Shown here: piece by piece, positions 1-7,511 of the stretch
Layout: the number at the start of each line of letters is the position of its first letter
How positions within the stretch are numbered: the first letter of the stretch is position 1
NCBI GenBank assembly: GCA_965197005.1
Contig: OZ239982.1
Coordinates: 2,418,001 to 2,482,000, forward strand
Direction of reading: 5' to 3'
From: G965197005 sp965197005
Lineage (GTDB): Bacteria; Pseudomonadota; Gammaproteobacteria; Pseudomonadales; Oceanobacteraceae
Length of the DNA: 64,000 nucleotides
Translations under genes and position numbers: made by a program
The notes under the pieces: generated by a model
Database searches by the model: none
What the model saw: the letters and a program-made list of their open reading frames with translations, nothing else
What the model was told of the DNA's origin: nothing

Positions 1-723
1 GGCGTAGCAGGTGCTTATGCACTGGGCTTGCCATACTCTGCGGGTGCGTTTTTTACTGGCTTCTTAGCAGCAATGGCAATGAGCTTTTTAAAACAAGTAT
101 CTAAATTGCGAGAAGATGCCATTATTGGTTTTGTTTTTACGACTTTTTTTGCATCAGGTATTTTACTGATTTCCCTTAATCCAACAGCCGTTAACATTAA
201 CAGCATCATCTTTGGCAATATTTTAGGCATTGCGGATAAAGACTTAACGCAAACTTTAATTATTGCAGTGCTTTCTTTGTCTATTATGATTTTATTTTGG
301 AAAGACTTAATGTTGGTATTTTTTGATGAAATACAGGCATCAGCAGTTGGCATTAAAGCAGGCACATTAAAAATCGTCTTTTTTACCCTGCTAAGTGCTT
401 GTACGGTCGCCAGTTTACAAACCGTAGGCGCAATTTTAGTGATTGCCATGGTTATTACGCCAGGGGCAACCGCCTATTTACTGACAGACCGCTTTGGCTG
501 GTTATTAATTATTGCCGTACTAATTGGCTTTTTTTGTAGCCTAATTGGTGCTTATTTAAGTTATTTTGTTGATGGCTCAACAGGTGCGCTTATTGTATGT
601 TTACAAACGATGTTATTTTTACTCGCCTTTTTCTTTGCGCCTAAATATGGTTTTTTTGCCAAACGAACACGAGCCAAGCAACAATCTAATCTAATGCAAC
701 AGGAGACAAAATCATGTCCTTAA
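1..723 (+). CDS. sitC: Mn/Fe ABC transporter permease SitC/YfeC, 5' partial
   Basis: Inner-membrane permease subunit of an ABC-3 family importer for manganese and/or ferrous iron. The frame is open from base 1, so the N-terminal helices lie outside the window. The remaining part is strongly hydrophobic and keeps stretches I know from YfeC/SitC: LREDAIIGF, NINSIIFGNILGI, and SLQTVGAILVIAMVITPGAT, ending in a basic cytoplasmic tail (KRTRAKQQ). It overlaps the next permease gene by 10 bases, so the two are translated together and probably form a heterodimer. The ATPase and binding-protein genes would lie upstream. Assignment to family is firm; the metal is inferred from the family. Confidence 0.85.
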   Translation, partial: GVAGAYALGLPYSAGAFFTGFLAAMAMSFLKQVSKLREDAIIGFVFTTFFASGILLISLNPTAVNINSIIFGNILGIADKDLTQTLIIAVLSLSIMILFWKDLMLVFFDEIQASAVGIKAGTLKIVFFTLLSACTVASLQTVGAILVIAMVITPGATAYLLTDRFGWLLIIAVLIGFFCSLIGAYLSYFVDGSTGALIVCLQTMLFLLAFFFAPKYGFFAKRTRAKQQSNLMQQETKSCP

Positions 724-1568
724 TTACTTGGATTGTCGAACCATTAAGTTTTCCTTTTATGCAAAATGCACTAATTACGGCTTTGGCAGTAGGGCTGGTA
801 TGTGCGGTATTGTCCTGTTATTTGATTTTAAAAGGCTGGGCATTAATGGGTGATGCCATTTCCCATGCTGTTTTGCCAGGTATTGTAATCGCCTATGTGC
901 TTGGTGCACCTTTATTTATGGGTGCTTTTGTATCAGGACTTGGCTGCGCCTTATTAACAGGATTTATCAAGCAGCACAGCCGTATAAAAGAAGACTCTGT
1001 AATGGGAATTATTTTTGCAGGCATGTTCGCTTTTGGCTTGTTATTGTTTGCCAAGGTCGAAACAGATCAGCACTTAAATCATATTCTTTTTGGCGACTTA
1101 ATGGGTATCAGACCACAAGACCAGATGCAGGCAATGATTATTGCCGCTTTAGTTTTAGCGGTATTTATCTTTAAATGGCGAGACTTTCTTTTATATTGTT
1201 TTGATGCCAGCCATGCTCGTGTTGCCGCTTTACCAGTCAACTTATTGCATTACAGCCTGTTAGCGATGCTGGCTTTAACCATTGTTGCCTCTATTCAAGC
1301 AGTTGGTGTGATTATGGTCATAGCCATGTTGGTTGCCCCCGGCATTACCGCTTTTATCTTAACTAAGCAATTTTCTAAAATGCTGATTATTGCCGTTAGC
1401 GTTTCTTTACTCTCAAGTTTTTTTGGCGTGATTATCAGCTTTTACCTTGATGGCGCAACCAGTGCTTGTATTGTGCTATTTCAGTCTTTGCTTTTTTGTG
1501 TGGTTTTAATAACAAAGCGCATTGCTTTAATGCTGGATTTAAAAGAGCTGTATCGCACCTCCAGCTAA
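714..1568 (+). CDS. sitD: Mn/Fe ABC transporter permease SitD/YfeD
   Basis: Second inner-membrane permease of the same ABC-3 importer, 284 residues and complete. About eight hydrophobic helices are visible. SitD/YfeD stretches include LSCYLILKGWALMGDAISHAVLPG near the N terminus (interrupted here by nothing unusual), RIKEDSVMGI, and DQHLNHILFGDLMGI. A clear AGGAG lies 8 bases before the ATG, inside the end of sitC. It is the last gene of the operon; no strong terminator hairpin follows before the thioesterase gene 88 bases on. Manganese or iron specificity cannot be told from sequence alone. Confidence 0.85.
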   Translation: MSLITWIVEPLSFPFMQNALITALAVGLVCAVLSCYLILKGWALMGDAISHAVLPGIVIAYVLGAPLFMGAFVSGLGCALLTGFIKQHSRIKEDSVMGIIFAGMFAFGLLLFAKVETDQHLNHILFGDLMGIRPQDQMQAMIIAALVLAVFIFKWRDFLLYCFDASHARVAALPVNLLHYSLLAMLALTIVASIQAVGVIMVIAMLVAPGITAFILTKQFSKMLIIAVSVSLLSSFFGVIISFYLDGATSACIVLFQSLLFCVVLITKRIALMLDLKELYRTSS

Positions 1569-1655
1569 ACTTCACTTGCGCTTAAAAAATTAATCAGTAA
1601 CATAACCGTTATTAATTATAAGCAACCTGCTTTTACTAGGTGCAAAAGGAAATAT

Positions 1656-2528
1656 ATGACGGTTTTTGATAATGACATGCAAGTTAAGCCACTATCTAAT
1701 GGCTTAGTTAGTGGCGAAGTCTCTGATGGCTTTTTGGTCAATGGCGTGCCCAATGGCGGCTATATGATGGCACTTTTAACCCAAGCCTTACAAACACAAA
1801 GCAAAAATCAATCTGTCGTTAACATTAGTACCAATTTTTTTCGCCCGAATAAAATTAAAGAGATTGTTTTTGCGCCTGAAATCATGGCAAATTCCTCCCA
1901 ATTTGAACGCTATAGCGTAAAAGCCATGCAAGATGGTAAAGAAACCATGCGAGCGATGGTAACACTGATGCAAGACTATCCTTTAGGGCAACAAACCCGC
2001 TATGAAATAGAACCTAAAACAATATTACCTAGAGAGAAATGTCAGCGTATGCTCGCTTTTCCAGGCTACAGTATTTTTAAAAATGTCCATGTTCTTATGC
2101 AGCCAGAATCTTTAGGTTGGATTCAAGGCTCGCCAAGCCATCGCTCCGAACATAGAGGCTGGTTACGCTTAGCAGACGAACGCCCTTGGGACGTACAATC
2201 TATTTTATTAGCTGCCGATGCTTTTCCACCTCCTGTATTAGCAACTGAAGGCATGGTCGCATGGGTACCTACGATTGAAATGTCCGTACAAATTCGCAAA
2301 ATTCCAAGTAGCCGCTGGTTGCGTTGTGTTTTTTATTCCAATTATATTACCGATGGATTAGTTGAAGAAGATGGTGAAATCTGGGACGACGAAGGTAACT
2401 TGGTTGCCATTTCTCGACAATTAGCTCAATTTAAAAAAGGGAAAGTAACGGCTGTACAAAAAGCTGCCATGAAAGTAGCCAGTGCCGCCCTTAAATTCAA
2501 TAATTGGCGTGGCAAACAGCCCAATTAA
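1656..2528 (+). CDS. Acyl-CoA thioesterase-like protein (double hotdog)
   Basis: A 290-residue protein of the TesB-like/thioesterase-superfamily type: two hotdog folds expected, with the N-terminal one carrying the FLVNGVPNGGYMMALL motif (roughly residues 28-43) that forms the central hotdog helix. The second half has the WVPTIEMSVQIRKIP strand and an LRCVF... region typical of the C-terminal hotdog. It probably hydrolyses acyl-CoA thioesters; substrate unknown. An AAAGGAAA stands before the ATG. Its TAA overlaps the ATG of epd (TAATG), so the two are probably translationally coupled, although a functional link with the sugar-phosphate enzymes is not obvious. Confidence 0.75.
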   Translation: MTVFDNDMQVKPLSNGLVSGEVSDGFLVNGVPNGGYMMALLTQALQTQSKNQSVVNISTNFFRPNKIKEIVFAPEIMANSSQFERYSVKAMQDGKETMRAMVTLMQDYPLGQQTRYEIEPKTILPREKCQRMLAFPGYSIFKNVHVLMQPESLGWIQGSPSHRSEHRGWLRLADERPWDVQSILLAADAFPPPVLATEGMVAWVPTIEMSVQIRKIPSSRWLRCVFYSNYITDGLVEEDGEIWDDEGNLVAISRQLAQFKKGKVTAVQKAAMKVASAALKFNNWRGKQPN

Positions 2529-3568
2529 TGATGGACTACAAGGTTGCCATTAATGGATTTGGACGCGTTGGGCGCTGTATTTTACGAGCCTATTATCAGC
2601 GTGGTTTAAACCAGCAGTTTGCGCTAAGCCATATCAATGAAGTTGCCGACCTAGAAAGCATAAGTTATCTATTACGTTATGACAGCACCTACGGTCGCTT
2701 TAATGGGCAGGTTAAACAACGACAAGACCACCGCTTACAAGTAAATCAAGATATAATTAATATTAGCCATCAAGCACACTATAGCCAATTGGACTGGCAT
2801 ACCAATCAAATTGACTTGGTGCTTGAATGCACAGGTAATATTACCAGCAAGCAACAAGCATTAGCACATATTCAAGCAGGTGCGAAGCAAGTTTTACTCT
2901 CTAATCCCGCAGATAAAAACGTTGATTTCACTTTAATTTATGGCTTTAACCAAGCACAAATGAATGGCAGTGAACAGATTATCTCAAACGGCTCTTGTTC
3001 AACCAATTGTTTAATTCCTATCCTTGATATAATCGATAAGCAATGGGGAATTGAAGCAGGCACTACCACTACCGTACATTCTGCCATGAATGACCAACCC
3101 ATGATTGATGCTTACAACAGCGAACTACGTTTAGCCCGTGCCGCAGGCATAAGTATGGTGCCAGTCAATACAGGACTAGCACAGGGCGTGGCAAGGCTTA
3201 TGCCGCACTTAGAAGGAAAATTTGAAAGCTCACACATTCGTGTACCCACACAAAATGTGTCATTACTTGATGTGAATTTACAGCTCAAAAGCAAAACAGA
3301 CCGACAAAGCATCAATGACCTGTTACAATTTCATGCAAATACAACCTATTCGGCTATTTTAGGGGTAAGTAACGAAGCGCACGCCTCTATTGATTTTAAC
3401 CAAGATGCGCGCTCAGCAGTGGTTGATTTAACCCAGACCAGAGTCAGCGGACAATATTTATTGAAACTTCTGATTTGGTTTGATAACGAATGGGGATTTG
3501 CCAACAGAATGTTAGATTCGGCCTTATATTTACAACAGTTATCCAGTAGCAAACAAGCAGTAAAATAG
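2528..3568 (+). CDS. epd: D-erythrose-4-phosphate dehydrogenase (GAPDH family)
   Basis: NAD-dependent phosphorylating dehydrogenase of the GAPDH family, 346 residues. The Rossmann start VAINGFGRVGR follows the ATG at once. The catalytic cysteine lies near residue 157 in NGSCSTNC (the family usually has SCTTNC) and the catalytic histidine in TTVHSAMND. The stretches DQPMIDAY and TRVSGQYLLKLLIWFDNEWGFANRMLD match E. coli Epd better than GapA, as does its place before pgk and fba. Epd oxidises erythrose 4-phosphate towards pyridoxal phosphate. A GapA-like activity cannot be excluded, and no other gapdh is in the window. I chose the ATG that overlaps the upstream stop; an in-frame upstream TTG-type extension would run into the thioesterase. 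Confidence 0.8.
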   Translation: MMDYKVAINGFGRVGRCILRAYYQRGLNQQFALSHINEVADLESISYLLRYDSTYGRFNGQVKQRQDHRLQVNQDIINISHQAHYSQLDWHTNQIDLVLECTGNITSKQQALAHIQAGAKQVLLSNPADKNVDFTLIYGFNQAQMNGSEQIISNGSCSTNCLIPILDIIDKQWGIEAGTTTTVHSAMNDQPMIDAYNSELRLARAAGISMVPVNTGLAQGVARLMPHLEGKFESSHIRVPTQNVSLLDVNLQLKSKTDRQSINDLLQFHANTTYSAILGVSNEAHASIDFNQDARSAVVDLTQTRVSGQYLLKLLIWFDNEWGFANRMLDSALYLQQLSSSKQAVK

Positions 3569-3576
3569 GAGTTATA

Positions 3577-4728
3577 ATGAGCATTAAACAAATGTCAACT
3601 ATGTCCCTAAAAGGGCAACGTGTTCTTATTCGTGAAGACTTAAACGTCCCCATTAAAGAAGGTAAAATTACCTCTAATGCCCGTATTTTAGCCGCTTTAC
3701 CAACCCTTAAACAGGCTCTAGCGCAGAGTGCTAAAGTGATTGTCATGTCGCATCTTGGTCGCCCAACTGAAGGGCAATTTGCACAAGAATTTTCTTTGCG
3801 ACCAATTGCCGATTATCTATCTGAATTACTACAGCTACCAGTAAAATTAATCACCGATTTAAACGCCCATATTGAGCTTGCAGAAGGACAATTAGCACTA
3901 CTAGAAAATGTGCGTTTCAACCAAGGCGAAAAAGCCAATGATGAGCAACTTGCCAAACAGTATGCGCGCTTATGTGATGTATTTGTAATGGACGCATTTG
4001 GCACTGCCCATAGAGCCCAAGCCTCCACTTGTGGGGTTGCCAAATTTGCCCCCATCGCATGTGCAGGACCTTTATTAAATGCCGAACTTGCCGCCCTAGA
4101 CAAAGCCCTAGCGCAACCAGAAAAACCCTTAGTAGCCATTGTTGGTGGAGCAAAAGTATCCAGCAAACTACAAGTATTAGAAAGTCTGTCTGAAATTTGT
4201 GAGCAAATTATTGTCGGTGGCGGTATTGCCAATACGTTTTTAGCTGCCAGTGGCAAGCCTGTAGGTAAATCATTATATGAGCCAGAATTAATACCCAAAG
4301 CGCAAGAAATCATGCAAAAAGTTCATATTCCTCTGCCTCAAGATGTTGTCTGTGCAGAAGAATTTTCCTCAAATGCTCAAGCAACACTCAAACCCATTGA
4401 TGAAGTGACCGCAGAGGATATGATTTTAGATATAGGTCCAGATTTCAGTCAAACCCTAGCAGATATTTTACAAAATGCGCGCACCATTATTTGGAACGGT
4501 CCACTTGGTGTCTTTGAAATAGAACAGTTTTCTGCGGGAACTGAAAGCCTTGCCAAACAGATTGCCGCCTCTAGCGCATTTTCTATTGCAGGTGGCGGCG
4601 ACACCTTAGCAGCGGTTGAGAAATATAACATTGCAGAGCAAGTCTCTTATATTTCCACAGGTGGTGGTGCGTTTTTAGAATTTGTGGAAGGCAAAACCTT
4701 ACCTGCAGTCGCTGCACTAGATGAATAA
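3577..4728 (+). CDS. pgk: Phosphoglycerate kinase
   Basis: Converts 1,3-bisphosphoglycerate and ADP to 3-phosphoglycerate and ATP in glycolysis, and the reverse in gluconeogenesis or carbon fixation. It is 383 residues, near the bacterial norm of about 390. Visible hallmarks: the N-terminal substrate loop VLIREDLNVP, the basic-patch segments SHLGRPTEG and ENVRFNQGE, the VVGGAKVSSKL-like hinge (IVGGAKVSSKLQVL), and the C-terminal nucleotide loop IAGGGDTLAAV followed by STGGGAFLEF. It starts 8 bases after epd with AGGAG before the ATG. The second in-frame ATG at residue 6 or 9 is a less likely start. Confidence 0.97.
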   Translation: MSIKQMSTMSLKGQRVLIREDLNVPIKEGKITSNARILAALPTLKQALAQSAKVIVMSHLGRPTEGQFAQEFSLRPIADYLSELLQLPVKLITDLNAHIELAEGQLALLENVRFNQGEKANDEQLAKQYARLCDVFVMDAFGTAHRAQASTCGVAKFAPIACAGPLLNAELAALDKALAQPEKPLVAIVGGAKVSSKLQVLESLSEICEQIIVGGGIANTFLAASGKPVGKSLYEPELIPKAQEIMQKVHIPLPQDVVCAEEFSSNAQATLKPIDEVTAEDMILDIGPDFSQTLADILQNARTIIWNGPLGVFEIEQFSAGTESLAKQIAASSAFSIAGGGDTLAAVEKYNIAEQVSYISTGGGAFLEFVEGKTLPAVAALDE

Positions 4729-4780
4729 CAATTTATAAACCACAGGTTATAATAACCTGTTACCAACAAGGAGAACCCTT

Positions 4781-5845
4781 ATGGCTTTAATTAGTATGCG
4801 CCAACTTTTAGACCACGCCGCTGAATATCAATACGGTGTGCCTGCTTTTAATGTAAATAACCTAGAACAAATGCGAGCCATTATGCTGGCCGCTGACAAA
4901 ACCGACTCCCCTGTTATCGTACAAGCCTCAGCAGGGGCACGTAAATATGCAGGTGCACCGTTTCTACGCCACCTCATTCAAGCTGCCATTGAAGAATGGC
5001 CTCATATTCCTTTAGTCATGCACCAAGACCATGGTGCTTCCCCAGCAGTTTGCCAACGCTCAATACAGCTCGGCTTTAGTTCCGTAATGATGGACGGCTC
5101 ATTAGCTGAAGACGGCAAAACACCTACCAGCTATGAATACAATGTTGAGGTCAGCAAACGCACCGTAGAAATGGCACATGCATGTGGGGTTTCTGTAGAA
5201 GGTGAGTTAGGCGTTTTAGGCTCATTAGAAACGGGACAAGCAGGCGAAGAAGACGGCGTAGGTGCAGAAGGCACATTAAGCCAAGAGCAAATGCTAACCG
5301 ACCCTGATGAGGCCGCAGACTTTGTAGCACAAACCCATGTTGATGCCCTTGCCATTGCCTGTGGTACATCACATGGTGCATACAAATTCACACGCCCACC
5401 AACAGATGATATTTTATCCATAGATCGGATTAAAGCAATTCATCAACGCATTCCAAACACACATCTGGTCATGCACGGCTCCTCTTCTGTACCACAAGAT
5501 TGGCTACAAGTGATTAATGAACATGGCGGCAATATTGGTGAAACCTATGGCGTGCCTGTAGAGCAAATTCAAGAAGGCATTAAACATGGAGTACGCAAAG
5601 TCAATATTGACACTGATTTACGCCTAGCATCAACAGGAGCGATACGTCGCTTTTTAGCTGAAAACCCAAGCGAATTTGATCCCAGAAAATACTTTACTGC
5701 CAGCATTCAAGCAATGATGGAATTATGTATAGAGCGCTACCAAGCCTTTGGTACAGCAGGCAATGCCAGTAAAATTAAAGTCATCTCTTTAGAAAACATG
5801 TTTACACGCTATGCCAGTGGCGAGCTAGACCCCAAAATCAACTAA
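4781..5845 (+). CDS. fba: Class II fructose-bisphosphate aldolase, Calvin-cycle type
   Basis: Zinc-dependent aldolase, 354 residues, cleaving or forming fructose 1,6-bisphosphate. Metal and substrate motifs: MHQDHGASPAVCQ (zinc histidine), SVMMDGSLAEDGKTPTSYEYN, VEGELGVLGSLETG, and VMHGSSSVP. Length and the long EEDGVGAEGTLSQ insert are those of the CbbA/Calvin subgroup rather than of E. coli FbaA. AAGGAG precedes the ATG. It closes the epd-pgk-fba operon and a hairpin follows the stop directly. The Calvin-type form is common in gammaproteobacteria, including non-autotrophs, so it does not prove carbon fixation. Confidence 0.95.
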   Translation: MALISMRQLLDHAAEYQYGVPAFNVNNLEQMRAIMLAADKTDSPVIVQASAGARKYAGAPFLRHLIQAAIEEWPHIPLVMHQDHGASPAVCQRSIQLGFSSVMMDGSLAEDGKTPTSYEYNVEVSKRTVEMAHACGVSVEGELGVLGSLETGQAGEEDGVGAEGTLSQEQMLTDPDEAADFVAQTHVDALAIACGTSHGAYKFTRPPTDDILSIDRIKAIHQRIPNTHLVMHGSSSVPQDWLQVINEHGGNIGETYGVPVEQIQEGIKHGVRKVNIDTDLRLASTGAIRRFLAENPSEFDPRKYFTASIQAMMELCIERYQAFGTAGNASKIKVISLENMFTRYASGELDPKIN

Positions 5846-5850
5846 AAAAC

Positions 5851-5879
5851 AAAGCGACTGTTAAATATACAGTCGCTTT
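5851..5879 (+). terminator. Hairpin terminator after fba
   Basis: An 11-bp perfect inverted repeat (AAAGCGACTGT / ACAGTCGCTTT) with a 7-base loop begins 5 bases after the fba stop. The following tract is only ATTACCC, so termination may be less than complete, but position and stem strength fit the end of the epd-pgk-fba transcript. Confidence 0.75.
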
Positions 5880-5980
5880 ATTACCCAAACTATTTTCCTG
5901 TTACAAAACTAATTTGCGATTTTACATAAAGCGTCTAAACCTAAAAGAAAGTAATTAAATACCATTTTTTAGAGATGAAT

Positions 5981-6367
5981 ATGAATAAACGCCAGTTTGA
6001 ACGGGTACATTTTTTACAGCGGGTACAGGTAGAGACAGAAGACGGGCAAAGTGTTGAAAGTCTATGCCTTGATATCAGCATGCGAGGAGCACTATTAGTC
6101 TTACCAGAAAACATTCAGTGGACACTAGAACAGCACCTCGTAGTCCATTTAATTTTAAGTGAAACAGAAAAAATTGTAATGGAAGGCTATGTGGCGCATA
6201 TTGACCATGATGTATTAGGTTACGCCATTGACTCTATGGATTTAGAAAGCATGACTAACTTACGTCTTTTATTACAGCAAAATCTAGGAGAGCAGGCGGT
6301 CAATCGTGAATTTTCTGAACTGCTTAAAGAACAACTACGAAAACGTACCCATGAGATTGAACAATAA
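5981..6367 (+). CDS. PilZ-domain protein, short
   Basis: A small soluble protein of about 128 residues made of one PilZ domain, the c-di-GMP receptor fold. The N terminus has KRQFERVHF, a weak version of the RxxxR motif (only one arginine of the pair is in place), and LDISMRGALL gives the (D/N)xSxxG motif at about residue 30. So c-di-GMP binding is plausible but not assured. Two ATGs are in frame at 5975 and 5981; AGAG abuts the first but is 6 bases from the second, so I chose 5981. The end overlaps the next gene by 17 bases. Another PilZ protein lies at 57352-57930. Confidence 0.75.
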   Translation: MNKRQFERVHFLQRVQVETEDGQSVESLCLDISMRGALLVLPENIQWTLEQHLVVHLILSETEKIVMEGYVAHIDHDVLGYAIDSMDLESMTNLRLLLQQNLGEQAVNREFSELLKEQLRKRTHEIEQ

Positions 6368-7028
6368 CATCGATTTTAAGAAGGTCAGTAAAATTGTTTG
6401 TGTAGGGCGCAATTATGCCGCCCACGCACAGGAGCTAAATAACCCCATTCCTGAGCAGCCCTTATTATTCATTAAGCCCAATAGCACCTTAGCCGCATTA
6501 GAAAAACCGATTAATATAATCCACACAAGCGAGGTTCACTTTGAGTTAGAATTAAGTATTTTAATTGACCAACCTCTCACTAACCCCACAGAAGAACAAG
6601 CATTTAATGCCATTAGCGGTATTGGATTGGCATTAGATTTAACCCTGCGTGAGATACAAAGCAAGCTAAAACAACAAGGACAACCTTGGGAGAGAGCCAA
6701 ATCCTTTGTAGGTGCCTGTCCTATTTCTAACTTTATAAGCCCTAAAGAACTGGCACTGACACAAATACAAGACTTACAACAGCTTGAATTTAGCCTACAC
6801 CTTAACCAACAATTACAGCAGCATGGGCGCACCCAAGATATGCTATTTAGCATACCCAAGCTCATTCAAGAAATGGCACAAGCATTTAGCCTTAATGCAG
6901 GCGATATTATTCTTACAGGCACACCTTCAGGGGTTGGCAAGCTACAGCCAAAAGACACCCTTGAATGCCGTTTATATTCACCACATAACCCTCAGCCAGC
7001 AATCCAGATTGACACTTATATTGAATAA
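6351..7028 (+). CDS. Fumarylacetoacetate hydrolase (FAH) family protein
   Basis: FAH-family enzyme of about 225 residues, the small single-domain size of YcgM-like acylpyruvate hydrolases. Family stretches: KIVCVGRNYAAHAQELNN at the N terminus, a metal-ligand segment FELELSILI (ExE), GLALDLTLREIQ, and near the end GDIILTGTPSGVG. Such enzymes hydrolyse or decarboxylate beta-diketo acids such as acylpyruvates; the substrate here is unknown. I chose the ATG at 6351 because the homology begins a few residues later; upstream in-frame codons lie in the PilZ gene. The 17-base overlap suggests coupled translation. Confidence 0.85.
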   Translation: MRLNNNIDFKKVSKIVCVGRNYAAHAQELNNPIPEQPLLFIKPNSTLAALEKPINIIHTSEVHFELELSILIDQPLTNPTEEQAFNAISGIGLALDLTLREIQSKLKQQGQPWERAKSFVGACPISNFISPKELALTQIQDLQQLEFSLHLNQQLQQHGRTQDMLFSIPKLIQEMAQAFSLNAGDIILTGTPSGVGKLQPKDTLECRLYSPHNPQPAIQIDTYIE

Positions 7029-7078
7029 ATATATTGCTATTGCATAACTTAAACTTTCCATAAAACAGTTAAATTATG

Positions 7079-7119
7079 TTGACGTGCGTCAATGTCTTAT
7101 TTCCTCTATTTGCTAGTGT
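7079..7119 (+). promoter_or_regulatory. FNR/Anr-type box and class II promoter before ccoM-like gene
   Basis: TTGAC-GTGC-GTCAA at 7079-7092 is a perfect palindrome of the FNR/Anr/Dnr form (TTGAT-N4-ATCAA with a symmetrical T-to-C change). An extended -10 (TGC then TAGTGT) lies at 7111-7119. If transcription starts about 7 bases beyond, near 7126, the box is centred at about -41.5, which is exactly the class II activator position. It faces the 37-codon gene at 7158. Oxygen-responsive control is inferred from motif and spacing. Confidence 0.75.
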
Positions 7120-7157
7120 GTTACCCATAACTAATAAATAAAGAAGAGAGGTAGACC

Positions 7158-7271
7158 ATGTTTTTTGATGAAGTAATTTTTGCAGGACTGTTAATTGTAT
7201 TTTTAACCTGTGCATTTTTTGCAGGAGTATACTTTTACATTAAAAACGATATTAAAGAGCACGGAGAGTAA
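7158..7271 (+). CDS. ccoM: Small membrane protein, CcoM-like cbb3 oxidase subunit
   Basis: A 37-codon gene with a strong AGAGAGG before its ATG. The product begins MFFDEVIFAG, has one hydrophobic helix (about residues 8-28) with an FFAG motif, and ends in a charged tail (KNDIKEHGE). The pattern MFxDxVxFAG...FFAG recalls the CcoM single-helix subunit described in Pseudomonas cbb3 cytochrome oxidase; I recognise this from memory and cannot run a comparison. The FNR-type promoter fits a high-affinity oxidase partner. The gene stands alone; no other oxidase gene is in the window. A weak hairpin follows. Confidence 0.65.
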   Translation: MFFDEVIFAGLLIVFLTCAFFAGVYFYIKNDIKEHGE

Positions 7272-7286
7272 GCACTTACACACAAC

Positions 7287-7314
7287 AGCCCTTGATATTA
7301 ACGTACCAAGGGCT
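7287..7314 (+). terminator. Hairpin after ccoM-like gene
   Basis: An 8-bp perfect inverted repeat, AGCCCTTG / CAAGGGCT, with a 12-base loop lies 16 bases after the stop. The tract that follows (ATTATG) is poor in T, so this is a weak terminator or an mRNA-stabilising hairpin. The rest of the stretch to 7500 shows no gene; it is AT-rich leader for the next gene. Confidence 0.5.
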
Positions 7315-7511
7315 ATTATGCTTGCCACGCCAAGCCATCACCTATCGCCTATCGCCTTTATTTTCTTTTCTCATTAACAAATAAGACACAGAGCATCTTT
7401 AGCACCTAAAGTAGGCTTAACTGTAGGTTGCTTTTTATTGACAGACTGATTGTAAAAATGGTACAAACGTACAAAATTATAATTTGCTCCTAACTCTTTT
7501 TGGAAATACCT

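Noticed and set aside
7334..7355. CCTATCGCC short repeat before the PLP enzyme gene
   Set aside because: Two imperfect copies only, with no further structure.
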